From: Welwitschia mirabilis
Taxonomy: Eukaryota; Gnetophyta; Gnetopsida; Welwitschiales
Assembly (NCBI GenBank): GCA_051453625.1
Contig: JBOZIK010000001.1
Span: forward strand, 289,210,902-289,274,901
DNA: 64,000 bases
Direction of reading: 5' to 3'
Below are positions 13,371 to 23,696 of this stretch, in pieces. Positions within the stretch are counted from its first letter, which is position 1. The number at the start of each line of letters is the position of its first letter. The notes under the pieces were generated by a model that was not told the origin of the DNA, ran no database searches, and saw only the letters and a list, made by a program, of their open reading frames with translations. A program made the translations under genes and the position numbers.

Positions 13371-13889
13371 ACTTTATTATTTCTTTAGTTTTTAGGTTAA
13401 AAATCTCAATAGAACTATTAGAATGCACATTCTCAATTAGATATGGACCTAACCATCTAGAAGTTATTTTGTTATGAATTAAGTGAACTTTAGCATTGAA
13501 GAGTAAAACATACTAACTATCAAAAAAGTTTTTATGCATGAGGGTTTTATCATGTACAAATTTAGCTTAGGATTTAATAATAAGCTAGAAACATAGAGCC
13601 TAAATTCTCTTTTCATCAAGATGGTTCAACTAGGTTGAGCATGCTTAAGGTTATCATCATAAGAAACAAGGTTAAGTCGATGGATTATCTTATAAGAATT
13701 TTAGCACACATTGAATAGAAGCACACATATTTTTCCATAGATAAGTTCATAAGGAAAGAAATCCAAAGAATTATGCTAAGTCATATGATAAACCTGAAGG
13801 ATCTCATTAAGATGGAGTGCCCATGATTTTTGAGAATTTTGACAAAGTTTTAAGAGTAATTTCTTAATCTATTGATTAGCATTTTTATC

Positions 13890-14659
13890 TTGTCCATTTG
13901 ATTAGAGATGGTAAGAGTTAGTTATTATATGATCAATCCCAACTAAAGTAAGAGTTTACTAAGGATCTTATTGATAAAGTAAGTACCTTAATTAGAAATG
14001 AAAATCCTAGGAAATTCAAATCTTTAAAACATATTTGATCCAAGGGCTTGACAAATAGTTTTTGCACCATAAGTTTGTGTGTGTATGGCTTCATCCTATT
14101 TTGTTACATAATCAACCACCATTCAAATATAATTATTTACACATGAAGGGGGCTTGAGAGGATATACAAAGTCTATATCCCAATAATAAAAAGGCTTACA
14201 TTTCAAGATGAATATAAGAGGCATATACTAAGTTCAAGTAAGACCTCTAGATCATTGACAAGACTCACACTTCCTAGTGAAGTCAAAGGCATCTTTGAAT
14301 ACTGAGGACCAATAGAATCCTAAACGTAAGATTTTTCATAATAGTCTTCTGGCCATTTAAATGACGTCCACAAACTCTGCCATGGAAAAGAAGAAGAATA
14401 TCTTTTGCTCTCATTTAGAAAAACATTTGCACATGATTTGATTTTTGCATAACCTATATAGATGTGGTTCAATCCATTCATAGTCATCTATTATATGGAG
14501 AAAATGTTTTCATTCATTTCTATTCCAAATGTGAAGGTGTTTTGAGTGTGAAAAGATAATTTATGATATCAACGTATCAAGGAATAGGTTGCTTTAAAGA
14601 TACTTCATAAAATTGCTCAACCATGAAAAGTTATTCATCTAGGAAATCATCATAAATAG
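13890..14659. repeat. Duplicated integrase segment, copy 1 (left of the N gap)
   Basis: This segment repeats almost base for base in order as 14760-15523, for example 'attagggatggtaa', 'cacatgaaggggg', 'cacttcctag', and ends identically at 'catcataaatag' right against the gap. Judged by eye the copies are about 85% identical, so this is either an old tandem duplication or two related copies joined in assembly. Confidence 0.8.
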
Positions 14660-14759
14660 NNNNNNNNNNNNNNNNNNNNNNNNNNNNNNNNNNNNNNNNN
14701 NNNNNNNNNNNNNNNNNNNNNNNNNNNNNNNNNNNNNNNNNNNNNNNNNNNNNNNNNNN
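14660..14759. other. Assembly gap of exactly 100 N
   Basis: A run of 100 N. Sequences on both sides repeat one another, so its true size is unknown and it may be zero or negative. Confidence 0.95.
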
Positions 14760-15523
14760 TTATCCATTTAATTAGGGATGGTAAAAGTTATCTATTCTAT
14801 GTTTAATTCCAACTAAAAAAGTAAGAGTTACTTAAGGATTTTATCGATAAATTGAGTACCTTGATACAAAATGAGAATCTTAGGAAATTTAAATCTTTGA
14901 AAGATATTTGATATAAGGAATTGACAAATAGATTTTTCATTGGAAGGCTTTATAGGTATGGCTTCAATCCATTTTGACATAATCAAACACCATTAAGATA
15001 TAATGCTTTCCACATGAAGGGGGATTGAGAAGACATATAAAGTTTATACCCCAATAATCAAGAGGTTCATATTTTAAGATGGGTGTAAGAGGCATATCCT
15101 AAGTTTGAGTAAGACCTCAAATCATTGGCAAAAATCACACTTCCTAGCGAAGTCAAAGAAATCTTTGAATACAAAAGACTAATAGATCCTGAATGTAAGA
15201 TTTTAATGATAGTAATTTAGCCATTGAAATGACCTCCACAAACTACACTATGATAAATAAGAAGGATATCTTTTTGATCCCATTCAAGAACATTTGTATG
15301 ATTTGATATTTGCATCACTTATATAGATGTGGTTCGATCCATTCATAGTCTTCTATTCTATGGAGGAAAGATTTTAATTGATTTCTATTCCAATGTGAAG
15401 GCATTTTGAGTGTGAAAAGATAATTCATGATATTAGTGTACTAAGGAGTAGGTTGTTTTGAAGACACTTCATAAAATTGCTTAACCATGAAAAGTTATTC
15501 ATCTAGGAAATCATCATAAATAG
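14760..15523. repeat. Duplicated integrase segment, copy 2 (right of the N gap)
   Basis: Partner of 13890-14659. Continues without a break into the RNase H region at 15530, so this copy is the one in normal context on the upstream side, while copy 1 continues into the integrase C-terminus. Confidence 0.8.
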
Positions 15524-15539
15524 GTTGATCAGAAGAAGT

Positions 15540-15930
15540 TGGAGAACTTTATAAAGGAATTTTAGAAAGATGATTAGCTACTAGATATTGTTTTATTGCT
15601 TTATCCTCTATCATTAGGTTAAATTCTTAGAATAAAAATACCCATCGTATAAGGCATGTACTTGAATATTTCTTTATCTTTAAGTATTGAATGGTTGCAT
15701 GATCTATATAAACATTAGTATGAAAACCAAGGAGGTAACATATAATTTTATTTAGGTAAAAGATAATTTCTAGAATCTTCTTTTTAATAGTTGTATAATT
15801 AAGTTGATATCAAAAAGGGTTTTACTAATGTAGCTTATTACTTTTAACCCTTTCTCATGTTTTTGTCCTAATACTCCACCTATAGCAAGATTACTAGCAT
15901 CAGGAATTAGCTAGAAATCCTTATTCCAAT
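15540..15930 (-). pseudogene. Element B RNase H relic
   Basis: Degrades the RNA strand of the RNA/DNA hybrid during reverse transcription. The minus strand reads 'LIPDASNLAIGGVLGQ' followed by 'KVISYISKTL' at 15790-15910, the start of the gypsy RNase H domain (C/PDAS...A.GAVL...YYASKTL), and further down 'LVANHLSKI', the end-of-domain motif normally VADHLSR (here Asp to Asn, one transition). Stops stand at several expected Gln and Trp sites. Confidence 0.75.
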
Positions 15931-15999
15931 TATGTCCACTTAGAATGGGTTTATTAGTGATGGTATTTTTAAGATTCTCAAAGGCTTATTGATAATTGT

Positions 16000-16900
16000 C
16001 ATTCCATTAATACTTAACATCCTTATCTAAAAGTTGATGAAATGGTTTACAAATCTTTTCATAGCCTTTTATGAATCTATGATAAATTCCACAATGTCCT
16101 AAGAATGATCAAAGTTGTTTCACATTAGTAGGAGGGGAAATATTATTAATGACATAAATTTTTGATGGATCCATTTATATACCTCTCACTGAAATATGAT
16201 GTCCTAAGACTATCCCTTCATTAATCATAAAATGGTTCTTTTCCCAACTAAGGTGAAGTTCACTTTCAATACATCTTTCTAAGACTTGTGCTAAGTGATT
16301 TAAAGTTTTGTCAAAAGAATCTTCAAAGACTAAAAAATCATCTATAAAAGTTTTGATAGAGTTCTCTACAAGGTCACTAAAAATTCCCATCATAGCACAT
16401 TGAAAGATACTTGGAGAATTGCATAAACTACAAGGCATCCTCCTAAAAGCATAAGTACCAAAAGAGAAAGTAAAAGTAATGTTTGCTTACTCCTCATTTA
16501 CAATACAAACTAGGTTGTATCCACTATAACCATCAAGGAAATAGTAGAATGCATGTCCTTGTATTCTATCTAAAACTTAATGAAGAAAAGAAAGAGGCAG
16601 TAATCATTTTTAGTTAATTCATTAATTCTCAAAAATATATACATGCTATTCACTTACCACCCTTCTTAAACACAACTGTTAATGGACTAACCCACTTACT
16701 ATTGCTTATATAGGGTAAATGATGTTAGCATCTAAAAGTTTTATGATCTCATCTTTAACCACTTAGTTTAGTGCTACATTTAGATGTATCTTGGGTTTCC
16801 TTATGGGTTTTTCATTGTCCTCAAGATATATATTGTGTTGAATAACATGTGATGAAATGGGAGATAAGTCCTAGTGACTTCATGCAAAAGCTTTAGATTT
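16000..16900 (-). pseudogene. Element B reverse transcriptase relic
   Basis: Copies genomic RNA into cDNA. The minus strand shows, in order, a 'KWVSPLTVVFKKGG'-like N-terminal motif near 16660-16710, 'FLDGYSGYN' near 16530-16550, 'TFTFSFGTYAFRRMPCSLCN' near 16420-16480, and the catalytic box FIDDF at 16334-16348 (Athila/Tat elements usually have FMDDF). It ends with 'SWEKNHFMINEGIVLGHHIS' just above 16175. The stretch 16175-16438 is still open. Both catalytic Asp codons survive, but stops and frameshifts elsewhere disable the enzyme. Confidence 0.85.
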
Positions 16901-17499
16901 AGATATGAGGAGTGACACTAAGGCTTTCTCAGCTTTGGGGTAGAGGTAACTACTAATGATCAATGGCTTTTTAGGGTTGTTATTAATAAAGATGTACTTC
17001 AGTCCCTTTTTAAGCTCATTTAAATTCGTTTCAATGTTGACTCCTTCATGTCTATGAGGGGTTGCATAACCATTCTTATCAAAGGTTATTTCCATTGAAT
17101 GTTCTTCATCTATGTATTAGGTTGTAATATTATCAAATATTTATTCTAGCAAGGGTTACATGTCAAGTTCACATGGGTTAATAAAATTAAGACTACTTAA
17201 GATTGTTGAGAATTGCTTCATATCATTAAAAAGAGTTAGTTATTCATGAGTGAGGGCCTGAGCTACAAACATAGTTGATCTAATATCTTCATTAAGCTTA
17301 TCATTTGAATCCCTTATATATTTTTTTGTTAAATTGAAGACCTAAACTTGAATCTTTTTACTACCTACGTGAAGTTTCATGATTCTAGTTCTAGTATCTA
17401 TAATACAATGGAAAGTAGCATAAAAGCTTTATCTAAAAGAAAGAGACATCCACCATTGTGATTAATTTTGATAAGTATGACATCTATGGGGTAATATGC

Positions 17500-17780
17500 T
17501 TTCTATATTTGGATAACCAAATATTTGATGATTTTTATGGATTTTATTAATGTTGAATTAGCCATTTCCAAGACAATCTTTATTGGTTTAATTCATTTTT
17601 CTAATCTAAACATTTTGCAAATATATAAGGGCATGATATTCACACCTGTACCTATGTCAATAAGAGCCTTCTTAACCTTGTTGTTGCCTTTTAATATTAC
17701 ACTAATGGTGGATGCCCCTAGATCTTTAAATTTTGGACACTTTTGTAATACTAAGTTGGTCATAGAATGAGTTAAAAATA
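17500..17780 (-). pseudogene. Element B aspartic protease relic
   Basis: Retropepsin that cuts the Gag-Pol polyprotein. The minus strand carries KKALIDIGTGVNIMP, with the catalytic triad region IDIGTG at 17644-17661, corresponding to the family's (L/I)DLGAS. The preceding residues 'CPKFKDLGASTISVILKG' fit the usual upstream strand. It lies between gag and reverse transcriptase, as expected. The plus-strand open frame 17525-17770 is only the antisense of this gene. Confidence 0.75.
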
Positions 17781-18299
17781 CTCGACTTGGTAATGTTTAT
17801 TTTTTCTTCCTCCTACAAAGGTCCTTCCACACTTTGGCATAGTTTAGGTTGTCTTAAAGCATGTGCTAAAATGATAGTGTGACATCGACATCTTTCATGA
17901 TGGTTGTAGTATATTCATCATATATTGGGTTAGAGTTAAGTCTATCTAATTAAGGAGTAAGATGTTTTCTTCCTTTTTTTGATGATTCATTCTTATTTAT
18001 TGAAGTAGAAGTAAAAGGAAGACGTATCTCATCAAGGATTTTTAAATCTTCATTCTTATTTTTTTTGATGTTATCATTTTTATGTAGCTCTTTAGGTGTA
18101 GTGGTATTACCTCTTTGGATGATTACCTTCTAATCTTTCTTAACATTATTTGGGTTAGAAAAGTATTAGAAGCTAAAGTGCCTTGTGATCTTTCATTTAC
18201 CAACATGATTTGTTGCATGACTTTAGCTAAATATTATATTTTTTTTTTTGGACTTGTTCAATGCTCTTATGAGTCTGTTCGTGAATTTTCCTTATTTTT

Positions 18300-19600
18300 A
18301 TTATGACTTTCTTACCTAGATTCTTCTTAGGTTGATTGCATCCTTCATATATTAGGTGATATGATTGTTTGAAGGAGGATTTTTACTCAAGTTTGAAGGA
18401 AGAACTTAGTTGATGATAAGATTCCTTTTCATTATGGTAAGATTCTTTGTAGTGATTAGGGTTTAATTGGTTTACATAGCACACTTATTCCTTTAATACG
18501 TTCATAACCATTGGTAAAAATAGGGATTTAGTTACCAAGTGAGTTTCTTCATATAATTCACAAGTAGGAGTGGATGTGGTGTGAGCTTTGGCTAATTTTA
18601 CTTCTTTGATTTCTTTTACCATTTTTTTTACAAGTGAGCTATCAATGTTACTACTATCTTTATTTTCATGATTAATCTATTTTTGTTTACCCTTTTGATG
18701 TTTTATGTGATTGAGTTCTCTAAATAACTATTTAGGGGTTTTATTTCTCTTGTTTTAGGCCATGCTTGACTAGGTTTAACTAAGTCCTATAAATGTTGCC
18801 ATGCTTCATCAGTTGTATGTTGAAATAAACTTACTCCATAAAAAAGATCCACCATTTATTTTGTTGCACTAGATAGGCCATTATAAAAATGGTAGATTAA
18901 TTCTTCTTGATTGATTTCATCTATAGGATTGGCTAAAACTAGAATTAGAAATATTTCCTAAGATGAAGCATAATCCTCATTGTCTTTCTATTGAAAATTA
19001 ATTACCTCATGATGTCTTTGCCTTAGAGTGTTTCCACTAAGGAATTCTTTGATAAAGCTTTCTTTGGTATCCTTTCAAATTTTAAGACTTTTATGGGATA
19101 AATTTTTAAGCTAATTATTTGCTTTTCCACTGAATGTGTAAGGGAAAATAATCATGTACTTTCTATCTATTATGGGCTTCTTTCCATTATACATGAGCAT
19201 CAATTGTTCCATGGTGATGATATATTCATGATAATCCTTATGGATTTCTCCATAGAAAGAAGGATAGATGTTAAGACTTTTGATTCCTATATCATTCCCA
19301 ACAAGAAGATTAAAATTATTATGACTTTCTCTGTGTTTTGATGCATGTTTATCCATAAGAGTTGGACACCACTAGAATTCATAGACATTGTAAAAGTTGT
19401 AGGTTTCTGATTTTCACATTTACTATTCAATGAATGAGAAGTTGAAATTTGTTTTTCAAAAGAATTCAAAGTAGGCTTAGAAGGACTTGTGAAAGAAGAG
19501 GTGGTTTTTATTTCAAGAGTATGTTTGAAAATTCTAAGAGATGATTCAATAGATAATGAAGTACTTTTAAAATGTAAACTAAGATCTTCTATCAAATCAA
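18300..19600 (-). pseudogene. Element B gag relic
   Basis: Structural protein of the virus-like particle. The minus strand reads 'PSFYGEIHKDYHEYI' near 19230-19270, then 'MIIFPYTFSGKANNWLKNL' and 'NTLRQRHHEVINFQ(stop)KDNEDYASS(stop)E' down to 18955, matching the Retrotrans_gag core (F.G......L...F...L.G.A..W...NFxQ...E....WE). The stops at 18988-18990 and 18958-18960 stand for Gln and Trp. Downstream (18300-18800) is a Lys-rich linker towards the protease. The N-terminal part 19287-19595 is open in another frame, so at least one frameshift is present. Confidence 0.7.
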
Positions 19601-20329
19601 ATTTATCAAATTCATATTTAATATAAAGTTGATTACCTCTAGTCCTTGAATTGTATGTTTAAACACCTTCTTATATTGCCTCTTTTAAAAATTGCTTTTT
19701 CACATTGATAACATACCTTTTTTCTCTTTAGAATCTGATGGCATTCCCTTGCTTAATCTAAAATTAAACTCTAATCTTTTAACTAAAAAAAATTGTAGGT
19801 AATCTTTAGGATTTCATTAAAGTGAAAGGAGTAAACCTAATCACTAAGAGTAATTTTTCTTCTTGGAATCTTTACTTAGAATTCAAGAAAAAGACACAAA
19901 AAGGCTTTTTGCTATGTGGTAATCCTTTCAGATAGTACAAGGTGTAAGAAGGTATATCTAGCAAGGCTAATGCACTTTTTTGAGTATGGTATAAATCCAA
20001 AGGATAATCACCACTCAAATAGGATACTTTGAAAGAAAATAGAATAGAAGAATAAGAGACAATTTATAATAAAAAGGGCATACAACATAAACAACTAGTG
20101 AAAATAATGTGTTATCCTCTAAAGGGAATAATCTTGCTTGGGTAAGGGTAAACCTTAGAGATAATCTTTCCTTTGATCAAAGGTAAGTAGATCTCTTTAG
20201 TTAATCCCCTCAAAATAAGTAGATTACATCCATAGGTATTAAATATAAACCAGCAAATAGATAACATGATAGTATAAACTCAATCTACTTACTTTTGATT
20301 GGTTACTCTTAATAGCATGTTCTGATACT
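19600..20329 (-). other. Element B untranslated leader
   Basis: Lies between the primer site and gag on the minus strand. No protein motif or RNA gene was recognised. It would hold packaging signals if the element were active. Confidence 0.5.
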
Positions 20330-20346
20330 CCCTAACAATGGTGCCA
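20330..20346 (-). other. Primer-binding site of element B
   Basis: The minus strand reads TGGCACCATTGTTAGGG three bases after the LTR end. Athila/Tat elements commonly have TGGCGCCGTTGCCGGGG here (tRNA-Asp-type primer). The differences are all transitions (G to A or C to T). Confidence 0.8.
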
Positions 20347-20349
20347 AGA

Positions 20350-21534
20350 TGTTGGTGGCCTAAATTACACTTTAAAAGTAATAAATTCTAGAAATAATGT
20401 GATTACAACTAGTCCTAGTATAGGATGATTTAATCAATGAATGCCATAATCTAGAGAGCATAAGGCAACATACTAATTAAGCACATAATTAAAAAAGGAT
20501 AATCATTATAAATCTTAGTAAAATCTCTTTTTTAGTATTTTGTAGTTTCTTATGCAAAAATAAAAAATAACAATGCAACTATCTAATGATGAAATGTAAA
20601 ATGCATGAGAAATGGTGAATGCAAGCCTATGATAAATAATTTCTGAGTTATTGTCATCCAAAATTAGTCATTATTACTTGTATTATATCAAAATTAATCT
20701 ATTAAAAGCATTAATCAAATACAAAGCAAGCCATAAGAGAAATAAGATTATTTATAAGAAGAAAACATTTTATTCAATAATTCTAATGTCTTATAAAAAC
20801 CTCAGTCAGACAGTGACTCCTCAATGATAGAAGCAGATCCTATTCACCAAGAACAATCTCTTCTAATGCTAAAATGGACCATTGATACCTTTGAATGCCT
20901 TTGCCACCATTTCTCCAATGCTAAAAGATGTTTAAATAAGGCCAAATGGGAGTTTTTATAGCTTTTCTAAGGTGGTTATGGGTCTAGAAGATTGGTATAG
21001 GTGAACAGGCATCATTAAGCATAATCTAAACTCTAGCTAACTCAATTAAGAAGGAGTTAGTAAACTGTCATGCTCACCATTTTTATGGGGATAACCATGG
21101 GTACGACATCCCTTCATCATCCAATTACAGGCCACCACGTTTAGAGATCATGATATTAAAATTTAAACTATAATGAATATGTCATTTCCTATGTTATGTA
21201 AATGACATATGGCATGACAGCTACATCGGATAGCCAAGTAAGCGTTACCTAATTAGCAACTTCATAGCCTTATTGTAGTGTTGTCATGGCTGGTGTCATG
21301 GGGATGACAAGTAGGATGATAGCTAATTCCTTGATTTTTTTCTTCTAATCTTCACTCCAATTATTCCATGGTTGAATTCTTGCTCTTATGAATGAAAATA
21401 TAGCAATTAAGATCATAATTGAGCTATCATATTGCTTTGTGATAAAGTTCTTGAAAATGATTGAATTGACTTATTGTTCCCTACAAAACATCATTAGTTA
21501 TACTATTAAAATACAAGAAATTGGTATCGCAATA
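20350..21534 (-). repeat. Element B 5' LTR
   Basis: Pairs with 8261-9442. On the minus strand it starts TATTGCGATACC (original TG changed to TA) and ends ...GGCCACCAACA next to the primer site. Length about 1185 bases. It should hold promoter and polyadenylation signals, but I cannot identify a convincing TATA box in this decayed copy. Confidence 0.9.
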
Positions 21535-21539
21535 GTCTC
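21535..21539. repeat. Right target-site duplication of element B (GTCTC)
   Basis: Matches ATCTC at 8256-8260 except for one transition. Removing B and one copy joins 'atataatctc' directly to 'ttagaaggatcatg' in element A. Confidence 0.75.
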
Positions 21540-22354
21540 TTAGAAGGATCATGACTCCAATTCATTTTTGTATAGTTTCATAAAATAGGCTATAAAATTC
21601 ACTATCCGAACCATTTTTTCACAAGTTTGCAAGGTTTTCAAAGGGGTCTGATATTAGAAAATTTTTAGAGGATCCAAAAATGATTCTATGTAAAGTTTGA
21701 AGGGTTTTATGAAGAAATGCTAGTAGTGCTAGTTAAGTAGGATAGTGACATCATTGTTTTAAGGAAAAATGGTTAATAAAAATATGTTATTTTTAGGATC
21801 ACATAAAATGTCTCATGTAATGGATCACAAAAAATAAGCAGTGTAAAATGAAATGGTAATGGAATAAAATGAAATGAAATCTCTGGAAAAACCCTAATTT
21901 TTTTTTAAGAATCTTAATAGATAAATCAAAATGTAATAAAAATAAAATCTAACTACTAAAAAAATTATAGAAATAAAAAGAAAAATGCAAAGGTAAGCTA
22001 TATAGTTTTCAGTGCTTCATTTTCTGAACCTTGTTGGGGCTACAAACCTATAGAAAATTTGTTAAACTGATAAGCATAAAACATCTAATATGGAAATTAC
22101 ATTTAGATTAAAGAAAAAATTAAATAAAACTAAAAAAAAGGGCAAGTTTAGATATCACTAGAAATGGACTAGTACCCACAAGTAAAAAGTATAGAAAATG
22201 AAAAAAATAAAAAAATTACAAGAAAAAGGGCTAGTTTAGGTGTCACTAAGAGGGACCAGTATCAAACACTAAAAGTGTTGAAAAACTTAGAAAATAAATT
22301 AAAAATTATAAGAAATAAAAATTATATGCCTTTTAAGAAGCTGCTGTGCTATTA
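21540..22354 (-). other. Element A leader and gag 5' end
   Basis: Read on the minus strand this follows the primer site. The section 22009-22370 closely resembles 56080-56440 in element C, with repeated '(c)actagaaatgga(c/t)tagta' and 'cactaa(a)gagg(g)a(c)cagta' words, showing the two elements share a leader. The part nearest element B (21540-21900) should contain the start of gag, but I recognise no motif. Confidence 0.55.
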
Positions 22355-22374
22355 TCCTTGGCAACACAATGTTA
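22355..22374 (-). other. Primer-binding site of element A (heavily decayed)
   Basis: The minus strand reads TTAACATT then GTGTTGCCAAGGAT, against the expected TTGGCGCC-GTTGCCGGGGAT. Apart from a 2-base insertion the differences are all transitions. The position right beside the LTR and the '...GGATAATAG' continuation shared with C support the call. Confidence 0.55.
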
Positions 22375-22378
22375 AAAA

Positions 22379-23696
22379 GTTATTTAGTATTGGCTTTTAT
22401 AGTTTATGAAGCTAAATTTAGGTAGGATTGAACATAGGTAATGCAAAGTTATCTTAACTTGTAATGAATTAAAATAAAATCATAAAGTGAGATTGATTTG
22501 AGTTAAATTAAACTTAAGTGAAAGGAAAAAAATAAACTAACTCTAAAGGTATAGCTTAAATTGTCCAACAACAAAACCTTTGATTTAATAATATTTTATA
22601 ACTTCTTGAAAAAAAGATTAAATTATTAAGTCATTATGGCTCAGACCATGATGACATAATCTCATTTATCACATAAGTGTTGATAAATTCTTGAGTCCCT
22701 TTATTCTTTTATAGGCTACTGTAAGCATAAAAGGTAAGAACTCCTATGCTTAAGATCCATCAAACAAGACAACTATAATGAAAATTAACCTCAAGGAATT
22801 CACTTTATATTGAAATAACTCAATAACATAGTTTTACTTAAGCATTAAAAGTATGAGGTTAATTACAACTCAAAATAAAACATAAACAGCTACTACTTTA
22901 TGAAAAATAGGAACTACATTACATTGGAGGATAAAAGTGAATCTTTCGTAGACTACTTAAACACAGTCTTAAATTTGGCTCATTCCTATAGGAATAGCTT
23001 AGAATAACATCATTAAGATCACTTCTTCTCAAGCTTTCATTACTAAAATTTAATTCCTAAACATTTTTCAAAGATGTTATAAGGAGGCATAATTGGTCTT
23101 TTTTTAGGTGAGAATAGGATTGATGTCTCATGGCTTTAAGTATTAGGTGGCTAGTTGTAATTCTTTTATCATATAGCATTAAATTAGGTGGTTAAATATT
23201 TTTTCTTATAGTGTTTGATGGAGGTTATCATCATTACAAGTTCAACACTTAACCTTTAGATCATGATGTCTCTACCAATTGGTGCTATCATCACATGTCT
23301 CCAATATCACTATAGATGTAACTATCACTTTCATGTCACCACCACATGCCATTGAAGATAATGCTTGTTTTTGACATTATAACTAACTAAGCCCACAACC
23401 AAAAGTTGATTACTTTTTTATGACTATTTTAGAATGTAAGTTTAGGAGTAAGTTTCATTGAATGACTAGTGCTGCCATATAGGTAATTAGCACCACCGAC
23501 ATTTTCTACTAATCCTAGTTTATGCCACGTGCTCTAATATGTTGATAAATTATTGAAAATGTGATGAGGAAATGTATAAGATCAAGAATAACATAGAAAA
23601 CATCTAAAGACATAATTTAATGATTAAATTAATGTCTTCACTATGATAAATTATCCTAATATGCTAAAGAAAAATGTCAATTTATACATGTTAACA
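22379..23696 (-). repeat. Element A 5' LTR
   Basis: Direct repeat partner of 3100-4468. Ends at 'acatgttaaca' on the plus strand (TGTTAACATGT on the minus strand), matching the LTR start seen in A's other LTR and in C. Flanking 5-mers do not match those at the left end, so the target duplication is lost or my left boundary is slightly wrong. Confidence 0.75.

Larger units (their letters stand above)
13380..15530 (-). pseudogene. Element B integrase relic
   Basis: Integrase inserts the cDNA copy into the chromosome. On the minus strand the zinc-binding HHCC region is visible at about 15130-15260: a 'VVCGGHF'-like His motif, then FKDFFDFARKCDFCQ. The core follows towards 14760 with 'YWGIDFM' and 'YVKMD'-like pieces matching WGIDFMGP...DYVSKW. 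The C-terminal part reads VLLFNAKVHLIHNKITSRW then LGPYLIENV at about 13420-13510, the 'GPF/Y' module of this family. A 100-N gap lies inside (14660-14759) and about 770 bases are present twice around it, so the core exists in two diverged copies. Many in-frame stops and frameshifts make it inactive. Confidence 0.8.
8261..21534 (-). mobile_element. Element B: complete Athila/Tat-type Ty3-gypsy retrotransposon inserted in A
   Basis: About 13.3 kb, read on the minus strand: 5' LTR 20350-21534, PBS 20330-20346, gag 18300-19600, protease 17500-17780, reverse transcriptase 16000-16900, RNase H 15540-15930, integrase 13380-15530, an extra env-like ORF 9690-10900, PPT 9445-9455 and 3' LTR 8261-9442. 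The order PR-RT-RH-IN is that of Ty3-gypsy. The TGGCGCC-like primer site, FIDDF catalytic box and 3' ORF point to the Athila/Tat branch. Flanks ATCTC/GTCTC form a near-perfect target duplication. Every coding region has stops and frameshifts, so the copy is dead. An internal duplication around a 100-N gap (13890-15523) lengthens the integrase region. Confidence 0.9.
3100..23696 (-). mobile_element. Element A: Athila/Tat-type LTR retrotransposon, gag-only, split by element B
   Basis: Two long direct repeats (3100-4468 and 22379-23696) share long stretches of recognisable sequence, for example around 'ttaagtcattatggct' and 'acatagttttacttaag', so they are the LTRs of one element read on the minus strand. 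A decayed tRNA-type primer site lies next to the right LTR and a purine tract next to the left one. Element B with its target duplication occupies 8256-21539, leaving only about 4.6 kb of A's own interior. That interior contains a gag C-terminal relic but no recognisable protease, reverse transcriptase or integrase, so A looks like a non-autonomous gag-only derivative. Its LTR and leader resemble those of element C. The outer left edge is approximate and no target duplication was found. Confidence 0.75.

Noticed and set aside
17525-17770. 81-codon plus-strand open frame
   Set aside because: Antisense of the element B protease, whose IDIGTG site is on the minus strand.
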